From contig NZ_CADIJW010000013.1 in assembly GCF_902859745.1 (NCBI RefSeq), positions 58,985 through 122,984 on the forward strand: a stretch of DNA of 64,000 nucleotides, given 5' to 3'. Both the position numbers and the translations under genes were made by a program. The stretch is from Achromobacter dolens. Lineage in GTDB: Bacteria > Pseudomonadota > Gammaproteobacteria > Burkholderiales > Burkholderiaceae_B. Positions 7,519 to 15,757 of this stretch are shown piece after piece (the stretch's first letter is position 1; each line of letters starts with the position of its first letter). The notes beneath the pieces are model-generated. The model ran no database searches, was not told the DNA's origin, and saw nothing but the letters and a program-made list of their open reading frames with translations.

Positions 7519-8388
7519 CGATGAAGGTGCAACGCCTGTGACCTTGCGAAACGCGGCGGCAAAGGACGAGGGCGTCTGGTAGCCCACTGCCAGGCCCACG
7601 CTTGTCACGGGCAGCTCGGTTGTCATCAGCAGGTGCCTCGCTTGGCCGATACGCAGCGCCGTCAGCCATTCATGGGGTGTCTGCCCGGTAGCAAGCCGGA
7701 AAGCGGTGCAGAAGTGAAATCGGCTCATCTGAAGCAAACCGGCCAGGTCGTCCAGCCGGATTTCCTGGTCAAGGGCGTCCTTCATGTAGTCAGTGACACG
7801 ACGGACCTGCCAGTCGACCAGACCCTTGCGGGCGGGCGGCGTGGAAATCGCCGACTGCGATGAGTGGCCCCGAATCAGCTGCGCACAAAGCAGGTCTAGC
7901 GCATGGTCGGCAAACAGCGAGGAACTTGCATCCCCGCTAGCGGCCTCGTGGCTCAGGATTTCAAGAATGCGCGAGGCAACGGGATCGTCAAAACAGATTC
8001 GACCAATGAGTTCCACACCGCTGATTCCAGAGGACAGCGACCTCGCCGCTTCCTGCAAGCGCTGGCTGCTGAGATAGACGTGCGATACCTCAATGGGTCC
8101 GGCCACGTCCCACCTTCCGTCCTGGCCTTCGGGAATGATGGTTACGCTGCCTGGCCGCGTTCGCCCACTGCCTCGCTTGCCATCAACGTGGCAACTCGAG
8201 TTTTGTGCGGCGCCGTAATACGTCATGATGACATGCGTGTCCATCGCGGGAAGCGATGCGTGAAACTCGCCGTGTCGCCAACGTTGGGTCAGGCGGGTGC
8301 CGCCTCGCAGGACATTGGCCAGCGTCGGCGGCTGATCGAGGATGCCGCCAATTGCAACCGCTGCATCGGATCCGGTTGTTGTCGTCAT
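7501..8388 (-). CDS. AraC-family transcriptional regulator
   Basis: A 295-residue protein with an N-terminal cupin-like sensor region (about 1-160) and two helix-turn-helix motifs at the C-terminus (IRLDDLAGLLQMSRFHFCTAF and PVTSVGLAVGYQTPSSFAAAF, ending VTGVAPSSLRR). The start overlaps the stop of the upstream AraC gene as ATGA, so the two regulators are coupled. Likely targets are the SDR/NmrA/cupin genes next to it; the inducer is unknown. Confidence 0.88.
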   Translation of the reverse strand: MTTTTGSDAAVAIGGILDQPPTLANVLRGGTRLTQRWRHGEFHASLPAMDTHVIMTYYGAAQNSSCHVDGKRGSGRTRPGSVTIIPEGQDGRWDVAGPIEVSHVYLSSQRLQEAARSLSSGISGVELIGRICFDDPVASRILEILSHEAASGDASSSLFADHALDLLCAQLIRGHSSQSAISTPPARKGLVDWQVRRVTDYMKDALDQEIRLDDLAGLLQMSRFHFCTAFRLATGQTPHEWLTALRIGQARHLLMTTELPVTSVGLAVGYQTPSSFAAAFRKVTGVAPSSLRRGR

Positions 8389-9308
8389 TCGCCCACTGCC
8401 AGATTGCGCCGGTACGACGAGGGCGCCATGCCATAGATGCGCTTGAAGGCCAGGCTAAAAGCGCTGTCGGATTGATAGCCGATCGATTCCGCGATCCGGC
8501 TGATTGGCTGTGTTCCTTCTCGTAGCGCATGAGCTGCCAGCCTCATGCGCCACCGCATAATGTACTCGAGGGGAGCCAACCCCGTGAGTGCTTTGAAACG
8601 CGCCGCGAATGCCGACCGGGACATGGCAACAAGTTTGGCCAAGTCTTCGACTTTCCATTGCCGGCCTGGGTCGTTATGCACGGCGTGCAGGCAGGCCGCG
8701 AGGCGGTTGTCGATAAGCGCGGTCAGCAGGCCGTACCGCGAGGAATGCCGCGCCCAATAGCGCATGAATTCCACGCACAGCATGCGGGCGAGGAGTTCCT
8801 GGCTTGCGTTCGTGCCGGGCGCAAGTGAGTCCAACTCGTCGCGAAGACGCATGATGAGCCAACGAATGGCGTCGGCGCTCGACTGGGCACCTGGAACGAC
8901 GAGCGCGGTCGGCAGCCTGGATATCAGCAATTGGACATCCAAGGTGTCCAGTGTGACGGCGCAGCCAACCATATGACATTGCGGACCAGCCTTGGGACCT
9001 GGCGTTCCAGTAATGACACCGCTGCTATCCGAGAACACTTCGGAAGCGTGCACGGGCTTTAGCGAAGGATGGCTGCATAGTACGTACGTTCCCGGTCTGG
9101 TCAGCATGAACGCATCGCCACCATGAAGCTTGATCGGTCCCCCGAGGTCATCATGCAACAGCCATGTTTCCCCATGAGTGATCACATTAATCTTCGGTGT
9201 GGTTGTCTCTATCGTCACGGACCACTCGCCGCTAGCCTGGAGCGACCCGCTGAGCGTGCAACGTACGGCCAGCAGGGACAACCATTGGGAAAGGGGGTCG
9301 TAAGGCAT
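8385..9308 (-). CDS. AraC-family regulator with AraC-binding-like N-terminal domain
   Basis: ATG 9308 (MPYDPLSQWLSLL) fits the usual start of this family; ATG 9344 is possible, and neither has a strong ribosome site. The protein has 307 residues. The N-terminal cupin_6-type sensor includes HGGDAFMLTRPGTYVL. The C-terminal double HTH includes VEDLAKLVAMSRSAFAARF and ISRIAESIGYQSDSAFSLAF. Members of this group usually repress or activate a divergent oxidoreductase, which fits the SDR starting 102 bp away at 9411. The ATGA overlap with the next AraC gene makes a two-regulator operon. Confidence 0.87.
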   Translation of the reverse strand: MPYDPLSQWLSLLAVRCTLSGSLQASGEWSVTIETTTPKINVITHGETWLLHDDLGGPIKLHGGDAFMLTRPGTYVLCSHPSLKPVHASEVFSDSSGVITGTPGPKAGPQCHMVGCAVTLDTLDVQLLISRLPTALVVPGAQSSADAIRWLIMRLRDELDSLAPGTNASQELLARMLCVEFMRYWARHSSRYGLLTALIDNRLAACLHAVHNDPGRQWKVEDLAKLVAMSRSAFAARFKALTGLAPLEYIMRWRMRLAAHALREGTQPISRIAESIGYQSDSAFSLAFKRIYGMAPSSYRRNLAVGE

Positions 9309-9410
9309 CTGTGGACGTTCTAATAGAAATCTTGGACGCTGCATTATGGGCAGAAGCCCACAGGTTGCCTAGAGTTTGAGCTTCGCAAACCAGGGGCTTT
9401 AATCAAACGT

Positions 9411-10385
9411 ATGCAGAACCAAAATAGGATAGGAAGCGGCTTTGGCGCCAGCACCACCGCAGCCCAAGTCATGGCGGGCGTCAACTTGCGCGGCCGCAAC
9501 GTGGTTGTCACAGGTGGGCACGCTGGTCTTGGCTTGGAAGTCGTCCGAGCACTGGCGGGGGCGGGTGCCTCGGTATGGGTCGGCGCCCGTAACCCAGCGC
9601 GCGCTCAACAGATTCTCGGGGGTACCGAGTCGGTGCAAGTGCTATGCCTTGATTTGGCGGATCCCACCAGCGTTGATGCATTCGCGCAACGCTTTACGGC
9701 CGAAAATTTGCCTTTGCATCTGCTCGTCAACAATGCCGGGATCATGGCCGTGCCGTTCCAACGCGATGCCCAAGGTCACGAACTTCAACTCTCGACGAAT
9801 TATCTGGGACATTTCCGGCTCACGGCACAGCTCTGGCCAGCGCTTGCCGCGGCGAAGGGGGCCCGTGTGGTCGCGTTGAGTTCCGGCGCCCACCGATTGT
9901 CTGGGGTCGATCTTGAAGACCCTGACTACCATCGTCGGCCGTACGATAAATGGCAGGCGTACGGGCAGTCCAAGACGGCTGCCGCACTATTTGCGGTCGA
10001 GCTGGATCGTCGCGGTGCAAAAGAAGGCGTCCGGGCTTTCTCGGTACACCCGGGCGCAATCAGGACGGGGCTCGGTGCACACCTTACGACAGAAGATCTT
10101 GTCCGAATTGGAGCTATTTTTGCTGATGGCAAGCCAAACCCGGCCTTCGAGGCATTGTTCAAGACTGTGGAACAGGGAGCCGCCACCACCGTATGGGCGG
10201 CGACCAGTAGTCGGTTGCAGGGACTGGGTGGGCTTTACTGCGAGGATTGCGACGTAGCCGATCTGGTCGCCACCACTTCAACCTCATTGCGAGGTGTCCT
10301 GCCGCACGCCTGCGACCCCCAGATGGCTCACAGGTGGTGGGAGAGAAGCGAGGGACTTGCCGGCATGCCGTTTCTGGCTGGCTAG
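9411..10385 (+). CDS. Short-chain dehydrogenase (retinol dehydrogenase/WW-oxidoreductase-like)
   Basis: A 324-residue classical SDR: TGGHAGLG cofactor loop near 35-42, LLVNNAGIMAVPF, SSGAHR with the catalytic Ser, and YGQSK with Tyr and Lys. The length and the SSGAH..DL pattern are those of the plant/retinol dehydrogenase-like SDRs, NADP-dependent enzymes acting on carbonyls. It is transcribed away from the AraC pair and probably controlled by the AraC gene at 9308. The physiological substrate is unknown. Confidence 0.88.
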   Translation: MQNQNRIGSGFGASTTAAQVMAGVNLRGRNVVVTGGHAGLGLEVVRALAGAGASVWVGARNPARAQQILGGTESVQVLCLDLADPTSVDAFAQRFTAENLPLHLLVNNAGIMAVPFQRDAQGHELQLSTNYLGHFRLTAQLWPALAAAKGARVVALSSGAHRLSGVDLEDPDYHRRPYDKWQAYGQSKTAAALFAVELDRRGAKEGVRAFSVHPGAIRTGLGAHLTTEDLVRIGAIFADGKPNPAFEALFKTVEQGAATTVWAATSSRLQGLGGLYCEDCDVADLVATTSTSLRGVLPHACDPQMAHRWWERSEGLAGMPFLAG

Positions 10386-10554
10386 CTAAATAGGGGCCGA
10401 CGTAAAAAGCCCCGCACAGGCGAGAGTAAATGAGTTTCCAAAGGGAACGATGACCGTAGCCTGGCCTATGCTAGGTTCCGACGGCGACGCAGACGCTCGC
10501 CGACGAAAATGGAAGCAATTGGCCGGCAAGCGACCGCTCGCCGGCCGGGATGCG

Positions 10555-11181
10555 TCAAACCTCGGTTTGCTCTGCCATCTCAAGAGCATCGTCGACCTCG
10601 ATGCCGAGATAGCGAACTGTGCTTTCCAGCTTCGTATGCCCGAGCAGCAGCTGTACAGCCCGAAGATTCTTCGTCCGGCGGTAGATCAGCGAGGCTTTTG
10701 TACGGCGCATAGTGTGGGTGCCATATGCGGTATCGTCGAGGCCAATCGATGCGACCCAGCGATGCACAATACGGGCGTACTGCCGCGTCGACAGATGCGG
10801 TGACGTATGCAAGCGGCTCGGAAACAGAAAATCCGCCGCCTTTAGTCCTCGCGCCTCGATCCATGCTTCAAGGCTCTCACGGGTTTGCTCCGTTATCTCG
10901 AATTGAACCGGACGCTGGGTCTTTTGTTGCATGACGGTGGCTCTCGCGGCCACATGGCTTCCGTGACGTATGTCCTGCACCTGCAATCGCGTGAGATCGC
11001 ACGCTCTAAGCTTGCTATCGATTGCGAGATTGAACATTGCGAGTTCCCGGACGTTGGACGCCATCTTCAGTCTCGTTCGGATTGCCCAAATTTCTCCTAG
11101 CTTTAGAGGTGGCTTCTGCCCGGTGAGTTTGCCCTTGTTCCATGGCGCAGGACGGCCAACGGTCACATTCGCGGATTCCAT
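10555..11181 (-). CDS. Stand-alone tyrosine recombinase (catalytic domain)
   Basis: A 208-residue protein consisting essentially of the catalytic domain of phage-type integrases. The RKHRY set is present: KLRACDLTRL (Arg), THTMRRTKA (His and second Arg), LLGHTK (His), and TVRYLGI (Tyr). The N-terminal core-binding SAM-like domain is reduced to about 25 residues (RPAPWNKGKLTGQKPPL). Such short integrase-like proteins are common orphans in Proteobacteria and in mobile DNA; their substrates are not known. It lies next to a P-loop kinase gene and two changes of GC content. It is intact, so it could still be active. Confidence 0.88.
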   Translation of the reverse strand: MESANVTVGRPAPWNKGKLTGQKPPLKLGEIWAIRTRLKMASNVRELAMFNLAIDSKLRACDLTRLQVQDIRHGSHVAARATVMQQKTQRPVQFEITEQTRESLEAWIEARGLKAADFLFPSRLHTSPHLSTRQYARIVHRWVASIGLDDTAYGTHTMRRTKASLIYRRTKNLRAVQLLLGHTKLESTVRYLGIEVDDALEMAEQTEV

Positions 11182-11303
11182 GACAATCTCCTTTCGCGTA
11201 AAGGGAGATTCAGTGTGCTCCTACGGAGGGTCGCTATCCGACCCTGAGCCGACCTTTCCCTGGCCCGATAGCTGTCTTTCAAGACGCGTGCTGGCTGGCT
11301 TGC

Positions 11304-11828
11304 TCAGACGTCAAACGACGCGTTCGCCCCCTCCGTGTCGAAGCTAATCTCGAACTCTTCGCATTCGAGTTCGTCGGGCGACTCCCAAAGCTTGCTCGCC
11401 ATCTCGAAGACATGATCCGGTACGACCATGGAAAACGTGGGACCTCGCTCTTCATTTCTGCGTCGAACTCGCGCACGACGGATTTCCAAGGGTGCGTCGA
11501 GGACATGGAGGTGAGGGGGAAATCCTTCGTTCGTGATCATTCGACAGAACTGGATTCTTGGTTGCTGCTGGATCAGACCAAGTTCGAGCACAACGTCTCG
11601 ACCCGACGCCAGTACTCTGCGGCTGTGGTTCCATATCAGACCCAGCAACCGTTCTTTTCGCTCAACATACCAAGGCACAAAATCGCCGCCTGGGCGGTCT
11701 GGGCTGAACAGCGTCGCAAACCACTCGTCGAGCGGGATGTGCACGCCGTTGCTGCTTGCAGCCAGAGCCGCGCCGAAGGTGGATTTTCCAGCCCCTACCG
11801 GGCCCTCGATCAAATGAACTTGAGACAT
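11304..11828 (-). CDS. P-loop kinase / AAA_33-type ATPase
   Basis: A 174-residue protein with Walker A GPVGAGKST at residues 9-17, a mid-protein DVVLELG segment, and an arginine-rich lid (RRARVRRRNEERG). The organisation is that of the small AAA_33/zeta-like and antibiotic phosphotransferase kinases that phosphorylate small molecules or nucleotides. The natural substrate is unknown. The ribosome site is weak. It lies 122 bp from the tyrosine recombinase, on the same strand. Similar small kinases are frequent cargo of integrons and islands, but I find no attC immediately after this one. Confidence 0.75.
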   Translation of the reverse strand: MSQVHLIEGPVGAGKSTFGAALAASSNGVHIPLDEWFATLFSPDRPGGDFVPWYVERKERLLGLIWNHSRRVLASGRDVVLELGLIQQQPRIQFCRMITNEGFPPHLHVLDAPLEIRRARVRRRNEERGPTFSMVVPDHVFEMASKLWESPDELECEEFEISFDTEGANASFDV

Positions 11829-12383
11829 GCTTGACAGTCACTGATTAAGAAACGGGCGAGATTATCACGCGACCTCCAACGCCCGCTTCTGGCCGAGACT
11901 GTGTGAAAACTCGTGATGGACTTGTTTTCGAGGGTGTTCAAACCCTTCCCTCAACTCCGATCGTCGATCCTGAGTTGATCTGAGAGGCCAACTTCCGACA
12001 TGACCCTCAGCACGGTGAGTTTTCACACAACCTCGGCCGGCAGCGGAAGTTCGATTGGATAGCCGAATGCAAGCTCAGAGTGCTTATCGGAGGCGAGTAT
12101 CCAATTGCCGAAGCCGCAAGGGCCCCCGTAGAGATGGCAAGCCGTTTCACCGTGGGCAAGCTGCTACTGCACATGGCTTGAAACTGAAGACGCTTCAGCG
12201 CGTGGGCGCATGAGTCAGATGTGGGCTGGTTTGAGCAACCGGGGAAATCCGGGTGAGTCCAGCCTGACCCCTGTTTTTCGCATCTGGCTATCAGCATGGC
12301 GCGAATTGCCGTGTATTCGACATTCCCGCCAACACGACATTGGCCTATTCTGCGCCCGCCCAGAACCGTCTTCGAGTGCCGTC
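11829..12383. other. Intergenic region without a gene
   Basis: It contains repeat copy 4 (CCCGCTTCTGGCCGAGAC, 11882-11899), overlapping the left end of the MITE-like element at 11891-12038. From 12039 to 12383 only broken frames occur. The MATE gene start is at the right edge. Confidence 0.5.
11891..12038. mobile_element. MITE-like element with 22-bp terminal inverted repeats
   Basis: Ends GGCCGAGACTGTGTGAAAAC+TC (11891-11912) and GAGTTTTCACACAACCTCGG+CC (12017-12038) are inverted repeats with 20 of 22 matches. The 104-bp interior has no ORF but contains end-like sequence on both sides. The TGTGTGAAAACTC termini resemble those of transposons found in Beta- and Gammaproteobacteria, so this is likely a non-autonomous or internally deleted element. 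I see no clear target-site duplication. Confidence 0.6.
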
Positions 12384-13742
12384 ATGACCGCGCAGACCGA
12401 TTCCCGCAGCCGTGACGTCCAGACCGAGCGCCTGCTGACCGCCCCGATTTTGCCTGTGATGTTGTCGCTTGCCGGCCCGACACTGCTGGTGATGCTCAGC
12501 CAAACGTTTGTTGGACTGATGGAGGTGTGGTTTCTCTCCCAGCTCGGTGAAGACGTGCTCGCTGGCGTGTCGGTTGTGTTTCCACTGCTGGCATTGACGA
12601 CGGCGCTTGCGACCGGCGCGGTCGGTGGGGGAATGCTTGGAGCGGTTGCGCGGGCGCTGGGGCGCAACGACCGCGTGCAAGCCAACGCGCTGGTTTGGCA
12701 TGCTGTCGCCATTGCGGTGGCGTTTGGGCTTGTCACGGCAGGGCTCGTCTTGGCTTTTGGCTCCGCGGCGTTCAGTGCCATGGGAGCTAGCGGCGAAGCG
12801 CTTGCGCACGCCGACCACTATGCCGCCGTCGTCTTTGGCGGCGCACCGCTGATATGGCTGTTCAATGCACTGCTGGCGCTCATTCGGGGCAGTGGCAATG
12901 TGCGCTTGCCGATGCGGGTGGTGTGCGGCGGCGGCGTCATCCTGATACCGGTATCGTGGCTGCTGATCTTTGGCGCGGCAGGCTTTCAGGGGCTGGGTGT
13001 GACAGGCGGCGCGTTGGCAATGGTTTTGTATTACGTCGTTGGTAGCCTGGTTTTCGCAATATATCTTTGGCGTGGCCAAGGAGTGCTGCAGCCGGTCGCC
13101 AGACCGGTGCGGCTGCAACGTCGGCTATTTGCCGAAATTCTCAAGGTCGGCGGCGTGTCGGCCGTTATCGCGACAAGTACCAATCTCACCATCGCCATCG
13201 TTACCGGCTACGTTGGGGCGTACGGTCTGGCGGCCGTGGCCGGATACGGGGCGGCTGCGCGATTGGAATTCTTGTTGGTGCCGCTCAGTTTCGGCATCGG
13301 CGGGCCTGCCGCGATCCTGATTGGCACCAACGCTGCGGCAGGCAGGATCGATCGCGCACGCCGCGCCGCGTTGATCGCAGCCTGTCTGGGGTTCGGCGTT
13401 GCCGAGACTATTGGGTTGGTGGTTGCGATATGGCCCGAATTATGGCTGGGCGCGTTTTTGACGGACCCCGAAAGTGTGGCGACGGGAAGCGTTTACCTGC
13501 GCCATGTTGGCCCCTTTTTTGGCTTCTTCGGGCTTGGATTCACCCAGTACTGCGCCGCGCAAGGCACCGGAAAGATGGCGGTACCGTTGGCGGGGGCCTT
13601 GGCGCGCACGGTGGTGGCGTTGGGTGGGGGGCTGATCGCCACCACGCAGACCGGGCTATTCGTCAGCGTGGGCCTGGGTATGGCGGCTTTTGGTGCGGCG
13701 GGGCTTTATGCGCTGCTGCGCGATTGCCGGAAACAGGAATAA
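12384..13742 (+). CDS. MATE-family multidrug efflux transporter
   Basis: ATG 12384 gives 452 residues; longer starts would add a non-membrane leader. Twelve hydrophobic segments follow in two pseudo-repeats, starting with PILPVMLSLAGPTLLVMLSQ, with the family's internal Gly/Ala-rich helices and an AAARLEFLLVPLSFGIGG segment typical of the seventh helix. It exports cationic or toxic compounds in exchange for Na+ or H+. It sits alone, in the same direction as the GlxA-SDR-MFS-AhpD cluster downstream, and could belong to the same detoxification block. Confidence 0.9.
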   Translation: MTAQTDSRSRDVQTERLLTAPILPVMLSLAGPTLLVMLSQTFVGLMEVWFLSQLGEDVLAGVSVVFPLLALTTALATGAVGGGMLGAVARALGRNDRVQANALVWHAVAIAVAFGLVTAGLVLAFGSAAFSAMGASGEALAHADHYAAVVFGGAPLIWLFNALLALIRGSGNVRLPMRVVCGGGVILIPVSWLLIFGAAGFQGLGVTGGALAMVLYYVVGSLVFAIYLWRGQGVLQPVARPVRLQRRLFAEILKVGGVSAVIATSTNLTIAIVTGYVGAYGLAAVAGYGAAARLEFLLVPLSFGIGGPAAILIGTNAAAGRIDRARRAALIAACLGFGVAETIGLVVAIWPELWLGAFLTDPESVATGSVYLRHVGPFFGFFGLGFTQYCAAQGTGKMAVPLAGALARTVVALGGGLIATTQTGLFVSVGLGMAAFGAAGLYALLRDCRKQE

Positions 13743-13859
13743 CGAAGGATGGCTTTCGACGTCCAAATGGCGCAACAAAGTGGGCCGATATTTTTCAACA
13801 ACGTGGATGCCGTTCCCCGTGCCGGATTAAGCTAATCTTTCATTGCCTGAAAAGGAAGC

Positions 13860-14813
13860 ATGATGCGGCACGTTGGTTTAATCCTGGAAGATGGCTTCCA
13901 GCTGATGGGTTTGGCGGCGCTCTCTGCCTTTGAGCTCGCCAATACTGAGCTGGGCGATAAGGGCTATCGGCTGACGGTGCTCTCTGAAAAAGGCGGCACG
14001 GTCAGGTCGTCCATGAACGCAGGTATCGAAACAACGCCGCTAGGTGTCATACCCGATACCCTGATAGTTGCCGGCCAATTGGCGCCCCAGGATATTTCGC
14101 CCGGGCTGCGTGCGTATCTCGCCCGTGCGGGGGAACAAGCCCGCCGGGTGGCTGGGGTATGCACAGGCGCTTTTGTACTAGCACACGCCGGTCTGCTTGA
14201 CGGCCGTACCGCCACCACGCACTGGGCGCATGCGCCGGCGCTTCGGGCGCGCTTTCCGAAGGTCAGGGTCGAAGAGGACCGAATTTTCATCCGTGACGGC
14301 AACATCTGGACGTCGGCGGGAATGTCATCGGCCATCGACCTGACGCTTGCGCTGATCGAGGACGACCATGGGGCTGCGCTTTCCCGGGCACTGGCTCGTA
14401 GGCTTGTCGTCTACCATCGTCGCCACGGCGGGCAATCGCAATTTTCGGCGATGCTTGCGCTGGAGCCTCGCTCTGACCGGGTAAAGCGCGCGCTGGCCTA
14501 CGCCCGTGAAAACCTGCGCAATCCCTTGTCTGTCGAAGAGCTTGCCGAGGCTGCCAGCCTGTCACCGCGTCAGTTCAGCCGGGTATTTCGCGAAGAAACC
14601 GGGCGGTCTCCGGCCAAAGCCGTGGAAATGCTGCGCTTGGAGGCTGCGCGCGTCATGTTGGAAGACGGTCGTCACCCTTTGGAAATCGTGGCGCGTGACA
14701 CGGGTTTTGCTGACCGTGACCGAATGCGGCGCGCCTTCCTGCGCAACCTTGGCCAGCCCCCGGCCAGCGTGAAGCGGAGCCTGATGTCGATGCAAGACCG
14801 CGACGCCGCCTAA
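13860..14813 (+). CDS. GlxA-type regulator (DJ-1/PfpI domain plus AraC HTH)
   Basis: A 317-residue protein; AAGGAAGC directly precedes ATG 13860. Residues 1-170 are a DJ-1/PfpI-like domain with the elbow GVCTGAF (Cys101). Residues 210-317 hold a double AraC HTH (VEELAEAASLSPRQFSRVF, then LEIVARDTGFADRDRMRRAF). Such regulators usually sense small metabolites with the DJ-1 part. The SDR, MFS and AhpD-like genes follow on the same strand at gaps of 128, 57 and 68 bp and are the likely targets. Confidence 0.9.
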   Translation: MMRHVGLILEDGFQLMGLAALSAFELANTELGDKGYRLTVLSEKGGTVRSSMNAGIETTPLGVIPDTLIVAGQLAPQDISPGLRAYLARAGEQARRVAGVCTGAFVLAHAGLLDGRTATTHWAHAPALRARFPKVRVEEDRIFIRDGNIWTSAGMSSAIDLTLALIEDDHGAALSRALARRLVVYHRRHGGQSQFSAMLALEPRSDRVKRALAYARENLRNPLSVEELAEAASLSPRQFSRVFREETGRSPAKAVEMLRLEAARVMLEDGRHPLEIVARDTGFADRDRMRRAFLRNLGQPPASVKRSLMSMQDRDAA

Positions 14814-14941
14814 GTGACCTTGGGCGGCCTGCTTATAACCGGTGTCTGTTTTTGCCGGATCTATGGCATTTGAGACTTCACCCGACCCGCGCATAGTACG
14901 TCCATCGAAGGCGCCATCCAGGCGCCACACAAGGACAAATC

Positions 14942-15700
14942 ATGCAGATGACGGGCAACACAATCTTTATCACGGGCGGCACCTCGGGCATTGGCCGCGC
15001 GCTTGCCGAACAGTTTCATTCCCTGGGTAACAAGGTCATCATCGCCGGGCGCCGTCAGGCCCTGCTGGATGAAGTGGCCGCCACCCATCCGGGGATCGAG
15101 GGCATCGCCCTGGACATCTCGGATGCGGCCGACATCGACCGCGTTGCCGCGCAACTGATCCGCGACTACCCGACGCTGAATGTACTGGTCAACAATGCGG
15201 GGATCATGCCGTTCGACGATCCCTCGGGCCGGATCGATGATGCCGTGTCGCGTCAGATTCTCGACACGAACCTGCTTGGCCCGATCCGGCTGACCTCTGC
15301 GCTGATCGAACATCTGAAGGCGCAGCCGCGCGCGACCATCATTCACAACACCTCGGTTCTGGCCTACGTGCCTATCGCCACCAATGCCGTCTATTCCGCT
15401 TCGAAGGCGGCGCTGCACTCGTATGCCTTGTCGCAACGCTTCATGCTCAAAGGCACGAGCGTGTCCGTCCAGGAAATCGCGCCTCCGTGGGTCGACACCG
15501 ACCTGATCAAAAAGAGCGGTGACCCTCGCGCCATGCCGCTGGACGCCTTTATCGCCGAAACGATGAAGGGGCTGGCGACCGACGCACCGGAAGTGTTTGT
15601 TGAGGCGATTCGTGCCCTGCGAGACAACCCCGGCATTGGTGAACATGCGCTGATTGACGGTTTCAACACTGAAATCGCCGCCAACCCCATCCCCGTCTAA
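14942..15700 (+). CDS. SDR-family oxidoreductase (DltE-like)
   Basis: A 252-residue classical SDR: GGTSGIG at 11-17, NNAGIMPFDD near 84, Ser in NTSVLAYVP, and YSASK with catalytic Tyr and Lys. The IRLTSALIEHL and VSVQEIAPPWVDTDL segments resemble DltE/YdfG-like enzymes of uncertain substrate. It has full catalytic residues, unlike the SDR at 6607. It lies between the GlxA regulator and the MFS pump in a likely operon. Confidence 0.88.
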   Translation: MQMTGNTIFITGGTSGIGRALAEQFHSLGNKVIIAGRRQALLDEVAATHPGIEGIALDISDAADIDRVAAQLIRDYPTLNVLVNNAGIMPFDDPSGRIDDAVSRQILDTNLLGPIRLTSALIEHLKAQPRATIIHNTSVLAYVPIATNAVYSASKAALHSYALSQRFMLKGTSVSVQEIAPPWVDTDLIKKSGDPRAMPLDAFIAETMKGLATDAPEVFVEAIRALRDNPGIGEHALIDGFNTEIAANPIPV

Positions 15701-15757
15701 GACGCCTGACAGGCGGGCTCGCGCCCGCACAGACTGCATTTTTTGGAGAGTTGAGTC

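Noticed and set aside
12039-12383. Extension of the MATE gene to an upstream start at 12210
   Set aside because: The extra 58 residues are not membrane-like and other MATE proteins begin near MTAQTDSRSR; ATG 12384 is the better start.
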